A program made the position numbers and the translations under genes. The notes below the pieces were generated by a model. It had not been told where the DNA came from, searched no databases, and saw nothing but the letters and a program-made list of their open reading frames with translations. A DNA stretch of 64,000 bases from Canibacter zhuwentaonis (GTDB lineage Bacteria; Actinomycetota; Actinomycetes; Actinomycetales; Microbacteriaceae), in the NCBI RefSeq assembly GCF_018531145.1, contig NZ_JAHDSZ010000001.1, positions 413,040 through 477,039 on the forward strand, read 5' to 3'. This document shows positions 57,681 through 64,000 of the stretch, in pieces (position 1 is the first letter of the stretch; each line of letters opens with the position of its first letter).

Positions 57681-59018
57681 CTAAAGCTGATCCAGGTTTT
57701 TTTCAAGCTCCCACTGCGTAACCTGCCGGTGGTATTCGGCAATCTCGCGCTTTTTATCGCGCAGGAAATAGACAAAAGCCTGCTCGCCTAGGGTTTCCGC
57801 GATAAGCTCCGAGCCCTCCATTATTTTCAGCGCTTCATCAAGGCTTCGTGGCAGCGGATCAAATCCCATCACGCGCCTCTCATTGGTGCTCATTGCCCAG
57901 ATGTTCTCTTCAGCTTCCGGCGGCAGCTCATACTCTTCTGTAATTCCCTTCAACCCCGCCGCAAGCAACACCGCATACGCCAAATACGGGTTGCACGCCG
58001 GATCAAGCCCGCGATGTTCAACACGCACCGACGATTTTTTGCCGGTTTTATACATTGGGATCCGCACCAGCGCGGAATGGTTCAGGTGCCCCCACGAAAT
58101 ATAAGACGGTGCCTCATCTCCGCCCCACAGGCGCTTATAAGAGTTCACATACTGGTTGGTAATGGCCGTGATTTCAGCGGCGTGTCGCAGCAGCCCGGCT
58201 ACAAAACGGCGCCCGGTAATAGACAGCTGATATTTCGCACCCGCATCAAAAAACGCGTTTTCTTCGCCCTCAAACAGGGACAGGTGGGTATGCATTCCCG
58301 ATCCCGGATACTGCATAAACGGCTTCGGCATAAAAGTCGCCCGCGCGCCCTGCCCGATCGCGATCTCCTTCACAATCGCGCGAAAAGTCATAATATTATC
58401 CGCCATCGTAAGGGCGTCCGCGTATCGCAGATCAATCTCATTTTGCCCGGGACCACCCTCGTGATGACTGAACTCAACAAAAATACCCAGATTCTCGAGC
58501 ATCGCAACAGCAGCACGCCTAAAATCGTGTGACAATCCTCCCGGCACGCTGTCAAAGTACCCCGCGCGATCAACTGGCACGGGCTGCCCGTTAGCGTCGT
58601 TTTGCTGCTCTAACAGGTAAAACTCTATTTCGGGGTGTGTGTAAAACGTGAATCCGTGCGCCGCGGCTTTTGCTAGCTGCCGTTTTAACACCTGGCGCGG
58701 ATCGGACACCGCCGGTTCCCCGTTCGGAGTGAACAAGTCACAAAACATTCGCGCCGTAGGCTCGCTCTCGCCTCGCCATGGCAGTAGGTTAAAGGTTGTG
58801 GCGTCGGGAATTGCCAGCAGATCTGACTCAAACGCGCGCGTTAATCCCTCAATTGCGCTACCGTCAAAACCAATCCCCTCGGCAAAGGCGCTTTCAACCT
58901 CGGTGGGTGCCAAAGCAACCGTTTTCAACGTTCCCGCAATGTCTGTAAACCACAGTCGCACGAACTTCACACCGCGTTCTTCCAGCGTGCGCAACACAAG
59001 ATCTCGCTGTTTACTCAC
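57681..59018 (-). CDS. glnA2: Glutamine synthetase, GlnA2 type
   Basis: A 445-residue second type I glutamine synthetase. Core motifs are GIGFDGSAIEGLTRAFESD, GSGMHTHLSLFEG and VEFSHHEGGPGQNEIDLRYADAL. In place of the adenylylation loop it has YELPPEAEENIWAMSTNERRVM, the short Bacillus-like form, so it is not expected to be a GlnE target despite being adjacent to glnE. In other actinobacteria GlnA2 is dispensable and may serve in glutamine or polyamine metabolism; its role here is open. Confidence 0.93.
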   Translation of the reverse strand: MSKQRDLVLRTLEERGVKFVRLWFTDIAGTLKTVALAPTEVESAFAEGIGFDGSAIEGLTRAFESDLLAIPDATTFNLLPWRGESEPTARMFCDLFTPNGEPAVSDPRQVLKRQLAKAAAHGFTFYTHPEIEFYLLEQQNDANGQPVPVDRAGYFDSVPGGLSHDFRRAAVAMLENLGIFVEFSHHEGGPGQNEIDLRYADALTMADNIMTFRAIVKEIAIGQGARATFMPKPFMQYPGSGMHTHLSLFEGEENAFFDAGAKYQLSITGRRFVAGLLRHAAEITAITNQYVNSYKRLWGGDEAPSYISWGHLNHSALVRIPMYKTGKKSSVRVEHRGLDPACNPYLAYAVLLAAGLKGITEEYELPPEAEENIWAMSTNERRVMGFDPLPRSLDEALKIMEGSELIAETLGEQAFVYFLRDKKREIAEYHRQVTQWELEKNLDQL

Positions 59019-59054
59019 TTTAACCCCTGCTTGTTAGTGGTGTGTCCAAATAAA

Positions 59055-59255
59055 TTATTCGTCGGCAGCATCTTCTTCAGCCTGCCACTGCGCGCTTCGT
59101 GCTTGCAAAATCTCGGGAGCCTGTGCGGCTGCTGCGGCGCTCTCAAAAGGCCCCAGGCGGTAAATAGCCATCGCCTGTTTACCTTTTTCAACCTCTCTCG
59201 TTTTGGTGTTGTACCAGTATTTTTCTGGCTCTGTGTCCGTAATTTCAGATTTCAC
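59055..59255 (-). CDS. Small SPOR-like protein
   Basis: A 66-residue soluble protein with EKYWYNTKTREVEKGKQ near the N-terminus and RLGPFESAAAAAQAPEILQ after it, followed by an acidic tail. The WYNT...GPF layout matches the short SPOR-domain-like proteins often found next to glnA2 in actinobacteria. Function unknown. It lies 36 bases upstream of glnA2 on the same strand and may be co-transcribed. Confidence 0.78.
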   Translation of the reverse strand: MKSEITDTEPEKYWYNTKTREVEKGKQAMAIYRLGPFESAAAAAQAPEILQARSAQWQAEEDAADE

Positions 59256-59330
59256 TAGTTTAACCTTTCTGCAGTTCTAACTACAGCATAGCCAACGCAG
59301 CTATGAAATTTGCGATTGCGGCGTTAAAAA

Positions 59331-59683
59331 GTGAATGGGTCAGATCATACGCCGGGTTCTGTGCGGTTATACCGTGATGATCATCTATCTGGGCGCAGTG
59401 TCACCACTGCGCTCTAGCAACCTACCCGAGCACTCAGCGGGCCGCGTCATCGTGCTCTGCGCGGTCTTGCTCCTAACGAGGTTTACCTAGCCGGATGTGT
59501 CACCACATCCGCTGGTGGTCTCTTACACCACCCTTTCACCCTTACCAGTTGCCTGGCGGTTTACTCTCTGTTGCACTTTCTCGCGGGTTACCCCGGGTGG
59601 GTGTTACCCACCGTTATGCCCTGCGGAGCCCGGACGTTCCTCGACGCACTAGGACGCCGCGATCATCTCACCGACCCATTCAC
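59331..59683 (-). ncRNA. rnpB: RNase P RNA, bacterial class A
   Basis: On the minus strand the conserved cores are present in order: GAGGAACGTCCGGGCTCC near the 5' end, AGAGTAAACCGCC, GGTAAGGGTGAAAGGGTGG, and the 3' core ACAGAACCCGGCGTATGA. The ends GTGAATGGGTC and GACCCATTCAC pair as helix P1 and set the boundaries to within a few bases. The product is the catalytic RNA that matures tRNA 5' ends. Confidence 0.95.
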
Positions 59684-59809
59684 ATAAAACTATACGGCAA
59701 CTGCCCGAGAAGAAATTGCGCAGTGTTAAAATCGCAGTCGCCCATTAGCGATCGCGTATTTCGCACCTATTCGAGCAACTCCCGCACAACTAACCGCAGG
59801 TCAGGCAAG

Positions 59810-60529
59810 CTACACGCGCACCAAAATTGCGCCCGTATCAGGGCAGTAACAGATTTCATCCTCAGCCGCGCTGGCAAGCTCCGCAACGGCTCCCGGCGAC
59901 AGCTTCATATTGCTCGCAGCCGATACGCCGTTCTTAAACGCTGCGGCGCCAATTCCGCTGTGGGCGCGGATCTGCTCGTACTCGGCAAGTAGTTCACCGG
60001 TAATCTCGGCGGACTGCCCGGCTCGCTCGCTTTTCAGTTCCGAAAGTTCAGTTGCGATCCGCTGTTGCGCTTGCGAGAGCTTGGTTTCGGCGCTGACCAG
60101 CTCCGCCCCGGCGGTTTTCAGATCCGCTGCTGCGGCACTAATTTGCGCCTCCAGTCCCTCCGCTTTTTCAAGCAGCTCCAGTTGCGCATCCTCGAGCTTG
60201 GTTTTGCGGGCACTCAGCTGCTCCTGCTCTGCTGTAAGGTTTTGCGTGAGTTTCGCGTCCTGCGCACTCGCCAGCTGTGTTTTATTGCGCACGATCCGCT
60301 TAACAACCGCGTCAATTTCGTTCTGCGCCCGCTTAATCTCGCCACCTAGTAGGTCAAACTCCCGCTGCAAAACCAACAGATTCTGCCGCAGCGGTTTCAG
60401 CGCAGCACTTTTAGCCTCGTACACCGCTTTTTCCGCCGGCGTTTTAGCCTGTTTTTCAAGCTGTAAAATCTTCGTGTCAATCGCTGCCAGCTCTAATAGC
60501 AACAGTTGCTGTGCCCTGTTTGCGCGCAT
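59810..60529 (-). CDS. Zinc-ribbon (DUF164/CT398-type) coiled-coil protein with degenerate metal site
   Basis: A 239-residue protein, mostly a long coiled coil (residues 5-180, e.g. LLELAAIDTKILQLEKQ), with a short C-terminal domain. In relatives this domain is a four-Cys zinc ribbon (CxxC then CEECGRIL). Here the first pair reads VSAASNMKLSP with no cysteines, and the second reads EICYCPDTGAILVRV. So the fold is recognisable by position but two or more zinc ligands are missing. It directly follows the Nif3-like gene with two bases between, the usual pairing. Confidence 0.82.
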   Translation of the reverse strand: MRANRAQQLLLLELAAIDTKILQLEKQAKTPAEKAVYEAKSAALKPLRQNLLVLQREFDLLGGEIKRAQNEIDAVVKRIVRNKTQLASAQDAKLTQNLTAEQEQLSARKTKLEDAQLELLEKAEGLEAQISAAAADLKTAGAELVSAETKLSQAQQRIATELSELKSERAGQSAEITGELLAEYEQIRAHSGIGAAAFKNGVSAASNMKLSPGAVAELASAAEDEICYCPDTGAILVRV

Positions 60530-60531
60530 TT

Positions 60532-61371
60532 CTACACTCCTTCATTACCCGGTGTCTGACCCACCGTAAAACTCCACGGGTCAGTGCGTGTCATATCAAC
60601 TCTAACCTCGATTTCTGGCAATAGCTCGCGAAGTTGAGCCGCGGCCGTCTCAAGCCACAGCGATTCAGCCGCCCAGTGCGCCACATCGATCAGCGCGGGG
60701 CCGCCGCTGACCCTGCTGTTTTCAACGAACTCCTGCGCTGGATGGTGCCTTAAATCACTTGTAATATACACATCAGATGCAAGCACCTCACGGTTATAGA
60801 GCAGACTGTCACCGGCTCCTCCGCAGAGGGATACGCGGCGGATCTTCCGCGCAGCATCCCCGGCAACTTTAATCCCGCCGGCTGTGACAGGAAAAATGCC
60901 CGCGAGCCGATCCGCAAACTCCTGCAGCATGCACTCTGCTGCAAGCGCGCCAACCCGCCCGATTCCAACCGTCACATCGTGCTCGCTCGGCTGCAGCGGC
61001 TTTGTGCCCTGCAGCTTAAGGCGCTGCGCAATCACGTCAGAAACGCCGCCCGCTGGAATATCCGCGTTTGTGTGCGCCGCATACAGCGCGCACCCGCCCT
61101 GAATTAGCTTCGTGATGTTGCTGCCCTTGCCAGTGCTCACGGTAACACTGTTAATTGCCCGCATTAAAAGCGGATGGTGAGTGATGATCAAATCGACTTT
61201 AGCTGCAATGGCGTTGTCGATAATCTGCGAGTCTGCGTCAACGGCGAGCACAATTTTATGCACCGGGGCGCTTAAATCGCCCACCGCAAGCCCCACCTGA
61301 TCCCAGCTAGCGGCGGTTTTTTCCGGCCAGAGCTGCTGACAGCTTGCAATAATTTGTGCCAGTTGCGTCAT
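60532..61371 (-). CDS. Nif3-like (DUF34/YbgI) dinuclear metal protein
   Basis: A 279-residue member of the Nif3 family. Metal-binding motifs are DLIITHHPLLMRAINSV, LYAAHTNADIPAGGVSD and, near the end, GPALIDVAHWAAESLW with its His/Glu. Relatives form toroidal hexamers; the enzymatic role is uncertain, and some annotations as GTP cyclohydrolase I type 2 are unsupported. It is translated together with the zinc-ribbon-like protein. Confidence 0.9.
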   Translation of the reverse strand: MTQLAQIIASCQQLWPEKTAASWDQVGLAVGDLSAPVHKIVLAVDADSQIIDNAIAAKVDLIITHHPLLMRAINSVTVSTGKGSNITKLIQGGCALYAAHTNADIPAGGVSDVIAQRLKLQGTKPLQPSEHDVTVGIGRVGALAAECMLQEFADRLAGIFPVTAGGIKVAGDAARKIRRVSLCGGAGDSLLYNREVLASDVYITSDLRHHPAQEFVENSRVSGGPALIDVAHWAAESLWLETAAAQLRELLPEIEVRVDMTRTDPWSFTVGQTPGNEGV

Positions 61372-61486
61372 AGCTTCTAGCCTACTGCCTGTAAAGTGTT
61401 TTTGCTCAGGATAGTCTGCAATAATTAAAGGCGGGCTGCGCAGCCCGCGCGCCGCTTCTTAAGCACTATCTTCCACAAGGAGACAA

Positions 61487-62923
61487 ATGGCAGAAAAATC
61501 ACAAGAGCACCTAAACTCTTGGAATCAAAAAATTGCAACCGCAGAAAATCTAATTCCAAAAATTGGGCGGCTGTATCGCGAGTGTGATGTTGTGCTTTCT
61601 GTGCATGGTCGCAGTCTGGTTGGGCAAAGCCCCATCGACATTATCAAAGCGCACCGTCGCCTCCGTCACATAGCGAATGCGCAGCTGAGCCTGCAAGACA
61701 CCGCGGCTCTAATAGCGGAGCTCGAGCTACTTGGTCCGCCTCCCCTGTCGCTGGATTTAGCGCTGCTACAGCAAAACTTCCTGGCGCAGGACAAACCGCT
61801 CAAGGAGTTCCTAACCGCGCAAATTGCCACAATAACCGCACAGAAACAGCAAGGCACAGATGTTGTGCTCTACGGATTCGGGCGGATCGGGCGTCTTATC
61901 GCGCGCATTATCATTGACCACACTGGCAGCGGCAACGGGCTCAACCTGCGCGCAATAGTTGTGCGTACGGGTGGCAAGGGCGACCTTGACAAGCGCGCTA
62001 ACCTGCTACGACGTGATTCTGTGCACGGCAGATTCCATGGCAGCATTGACGTTGATTATGACAATAACGTGATTATCGCAAACGGCGTGCGGATTCAGGT
62101 TATCTACTCGAACGACCCGAGCAGTGTAGACTACACCTCCTACGGCATTAACAACGCTATTCTCGTTGATAACACGGGTATCTGGCGTGATCGTGAGGGG
62201 CTTGAGCAGCACCTTAAAGCGCCGGGAATTGCGCGCGTGCTGCTAACCGCGCCGGGCAAGGGCGATCTTAAAAACATTGTGTACGGCATTAACCACACCG
62301 ATATTACCGACGGCGATCAGATTGTTTCTGCCGCGAGCTGCACAACCAATGCGATTACTCCCGTGCTGAAGGTTATCAACGACAGCTACGGAGTTGCGCA
62401 CGGGCACGTTGAAACCGTGCATAGCTACACCAACGATCAAAACCTGATCGATAATTTCCACAAGGGCGATCGTCGTGGACGCGGTGCGGCATTGAACATG
62501 GTTATCACAGAGACCGGCGCGGCAAAAGCGGTTGCGAAAGCACTGCCGGAGTTTGCTGGCAAGCTCACAGGCAATGCGATCCGTGTTCCAACTCCGAATG
62601 TGTCGCTCGCAATTCTGAATCTACAGCTAGCAAACGCCACCGACCGTGACACTTTGAACGCGCGCTTGAAAGAAGAGTCGCTCACCGGCAAGCTCCGCAC
62701 ACAGATTGATTTTGTGACCTCACCCGAGATTGTTTCAAGTGACTTTGTGGGCGCAAACCGTGCGGGTGTTGTTGACGGGCTAGCAACCATGGTAAATAAC
62801 AAAACCGCCGTTGTTTACGTGTGGTACGACAACGAGTTTGGCTACAGCTGCCAGGTTGTGCGGGTTATTGAGCACATAGCTCAGGCGCACCCCGCTCATT
62901 TGCCAGCAACAACGGTCGCATAG
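61487..62923 (+). CDS. gap: Glyceraldehyde-3-phosphate dehydrogenase, long GapB-like form
   Basis: A 478-residue enzyme, about 140 longer than classical GAPDH. Residues 1 to about 125 are a helical extension (QEHLNSWNQKIATAENLIPK...). The NAD(P) domain begins VVLYGFGRIGRLIARI (Gly130 starts the loop). The catalytic Cys285 lies in SAASCTTNAITPVLKVIND. The C-terminal VYVWYDNEFGYSCQVVRV is normal. Corynebacterium GapB (480 residues) has the same build and prefers the gluconeogenic direction; that is a hypothesis here. AAGGAGA precedes the ATG. Confidence 0.93.
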   Translation: MAEKSQEHLNSWNQKIATAENLIPKIGRLYRECDVVLSVHGRSLVGQSPIDIIKAHRRLRHIANAQLSLQDTAALIAELELLGPPPLSLDLALLQQNFLAQDKPLKEFLTAQIATITAQKQQGTDVVLYGFGRIGRLIARIIIDHTGSGNGLNLRAIVVRTGGKGDLDKRANLLRRDSVHGRFHGSIDVDYDNNVIIANGVRIQVIYSNDPSSVDYTSYGINNAILVDNTGIWRDREGLEQHLKAPGIARVLLTAPGKGDLKNIVYGINHTDITDGDQIVSAASCTTNAITPVLKVINDSYGVAHGHVETVHSYTNDQNLIDNFHKGDRRGRGAALNMVITETGAAKAVAKALPEFAGKLTGNAIRVPTPNVSLAILNLQLANATDRDTLNARLKEESLTGKLRTQIDFVTSPEIVSSDFVGANRAGVVDGLATMVNNKTAVVYVWYDNEFGYSCQVVRVIEHIAQAHPAHLPATTVA

Positions 62924-62933
62924 CGCAGATAGT

Positions 62934-62968
62934 AAAACTGCCGTAGGTCAAACCCCGCGGCAGTTTTT
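62934..62968 (+). terminator. Terminator of gap
   Basis: AAAACTGCCG pairs with CGGCAGTTTT (10 base pairs, 14-base loop) and continues into a T-run. It starts 11 bases past the gap stop. Confidence 0.9.
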
Positions 62969-62970
62969 CG

Positions 62971-63044
62971 TGCGCCCGGAGAGACTCGAACTCCCGACCC
63001 CCTGGGTGTAAACCAAGTGCTCTAACCAACTGAGCTACAGGCGC
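62971..63044 (-). tRNA. tRNA-Val(TAC)
   Basis: On the minus strand: acceptor GCGCCTG with CGGGCGC, D-arm AGCTC-AGTTGGTTA-GAGC, anticodon stem CTTGG/CCAGG with loop TTTACAC (anticodon TAC, reading GTA), and T-arm GGGAG-TTCGAGT-CTCTC. CCA is not encoded. Confidence 0.95.
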
Positions 63045-63423
63045 GTCTTCGCAGTGTGAATAATGGTAACAGAATAAATTTGCGCGCGCAAATTGCACGA
63101 GCAAAACCCGAGTTTTAGGGCGGATATGTGACGGATATGCAGTGGATATACAACGGATCACCGGCTGATCTGTTGCGGATCTGCCTATTTGGTGAGCGGG
63201 TTTGTATTGTGCATGCGGTTTTGTGGGTTTACTGATCAGTGTTGGTGCGGTAAATCCCGTGCTTTGTGGCGGTGTCGGTGCTGATCGAGGCACTGCCGGG
63301 GTTGGTGTGTGTTTTAAGAGGGGGTTGTGTTGCTGCGATCTTTATATTTTCCCCCTGGGTGAGTTGAGAGTGCTACTCGCTGGTGTTGTGGTGTTTGAAA
63401 AGTGTTTTTGGTGTGTGTGGTTT
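63045..63423. other. G/T-rich intergenic region upstream of the adhesin
   Basis: No gene is supported. AATTTGCGCGCGCAAATT at 63077-63094 is a perfect 18-base palindrome upstream of tRNA-Val. The rest becomes increasingly G/T-rich on the plus strand, with GGATATG/GGATCTG-like short repeats at 63120-63185. Confidence 0.4.
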
Positions 63424-63458
63424 TTGATTTGATTTATTCGGGGGGGGGGGGGTACTCT
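63424..63458 (+). promoter_or_regulatory. Candidate phase-variable promoter with a 13-G tract in its spacer
   Basis: TTGATT at 63429-63434 (a second copy at 63424-63429) and TACTCT at 63453-63458 could be -35 and -10. The 18 bases between are TATTC plus 13 consecutive G (63440-63452). One G fewer gives the ideal 17-base spacer. Slippage of the tract would change promoter strength, as known for poly-G/C promoters of Neisseria porA and Bordetella fim genes. The adhesin start follows 40 bases after the -10. Confidence 0.55.
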
Positions 63459-63497
63459 TAATTGCTGTAAGGTATTCCTGATTAAGGGGGGTTTGTT

Positions 63498-64000
63498 TTG
63501 AAACGATTGGTTTCAGGGTTTTACAGGGCGCGTAGTATCGCGTCCACTATGCTCGTGTTGGGTCTGGTGTTGGGGGTTTTGGTTACGCCGCAGCCGGCGG
63601 GAGCGCTTGACCAGTCTACAACCGGGAAGGCTAGTAAGACCGGTGGTTTTGTTGCGACGCGGGTGGATGCTGCTGGTGTTGGTGCGCAGGTTGCTAGCTT
63701 GGTGGCGCGTAGTGTTTCAAACGTGTTGTTGCGTGATGTTGTTGCAGCGACTATGGGTTTGTTTAACACTAAGACACCCGCTGGTTTTGTAACACGTTTA
63801 ACTACTCCCACCGCAGGTGATATATCAACCACAACCGAGGTGGATAATAAGATGGGGTATCTTCCTGGTGATACTGTCACGATTACTGTAACAGTAAGCG
63901 CTGCTAGTGTTGCTAATGGAGGTAAGGCTGCCAGGGTGCGTAAGACTGCTGAGAATGTTAGTGTTTACGTGTTGCTACCGCAAGCGGATGAAGGGTTTGT
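63498..64000 (+). CDS. Secreted surface protein (DUF11-like repeat adhesin), C-terminus beyond window
   Basis: An open frame from TTG 63498, behind AAGGGGGG, to the window end (167 codons). It starts MKRLVSGFYRARSIASTMLV, a Sec signal with likely cleavage after PAGA near residue 36. Residues about 100-165 (VDNKMGYLPGDTVTITVTVS... ENVSVYVLLP) look like the start of a DUF11/isopeptide-type beta-sandwich found in Gram-positive adhesins. Codons favour G- and T-ending forms more than the rest of the window, suggesting separate ancestry or repeat-driven composition. A cell-wall anchor would be at the unseen end. It is missed by ORF callers that need a stop codon in the window. Confidence 0.7.
   Translation, partial: MKRLVSGFYRARSIASTMLVLGLVLGVLVTPQPAGALDQSTTGKASKTGGFVATRVDAAGVGAQVASLVARSVSNVLLRDVVAATMGLFNTKTPAGFVTRLTTPTAGDISTTTEVDNKMGYLPGDTVTITVTVSAASVANGGKAARVRKTAENVSVYVLLPQADEGF

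Noticed and set aside
63202..63432. 76-codon Cys-rich frame upstream of the adhesin
   Set aside because: Composition follows the G/T-rich DNA, there is no ribosome-binding site and it ends just before the G-tract.

Overview
The window looks like a chromosomal segment of a high-GC-lineage Gram-positive bacterium (Actinomycetota, most likely a Microbacteriaceae-like organism) with only moderate GC. I infer this from sepH, the actinobacterial families DUF4193, DUF3710, DUF3159, DUF3093 and DUF4191, a sigA with a long Lys/Ala/Thr-rich N-terminus, two glutamine synthetases around glnE, and the ilvD-ilvB-ilvN-ilvC-serA and dut-DUF3710-DUF3159-acnA orders. Streptococcus-like AT-rich restriction-modification genes and a phase-variable-looking surface protein suggest a host-associated, perhaps oral, life. 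That last point is inference.

Layout. 1-1.4 kb: start of a methionine ABC importer (metQ, metN). 1.5-2.5 kb: wreck of an AT-rich restriction-modification locus. 2.6-8.4 kb: a TPR membrane protein, an M16 protease and pnp. Between the protease and pnp sit two tandem copies of a small secreted-protein/membrane-protein cassette, the most novel-looking locus here. 8.7-16.3 kb: serA and the branched-chain amino acid genes. 16.4-19.1 kb: a small membrane protein, nhaA, then a decayed HK97-type phage capsid gene ending beside tRNA-Lys. 19.3-22.4 kb: an osmoprotectant-type ABC importer between C/A-rich spacers. 22.6-27.6 kb: an ABC-F ATPase, an acquired type IIG-like restriction-methylation gene with a small follower, and a DUF3054 protein.

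27.7-33.3 kb: acnA, DUF3159, DUF3710, dut, DUF3093 and DUF4193. 33.5-43.6 kb: sepH, a phosphodiesterase-like protein, both topoisomerase IV-type subunits, sigA and a PAC2 protein. 43.7-46.6 kb: lpdA and an E2 acyltransferase. 46.7-62.9 kb: small membrane proteins, glnA, a dicarboxylate-type symporter, a sugar porter with ROK kinase, glnE, glnA2, RNase P RNA, a degenerate zinc-ribbon protein, a Nif3-like protein and a long GAPDH. 63-64 kb: tRNA-Val, then a surface adhesin start whose candidate promoter spacer holds a run of 13 G.

The core genes cover amino acid synthesis, nitrogen assimilation, TCA and glycolytic steps, replication topology and transcription. The accessory genes lie at discrete junctions: pnp/M16, beside tRNA-Lys, uup/DUF3054, and downstream of tRNA-Val. 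All family calls come from reading motifs by eye; no database search was run.
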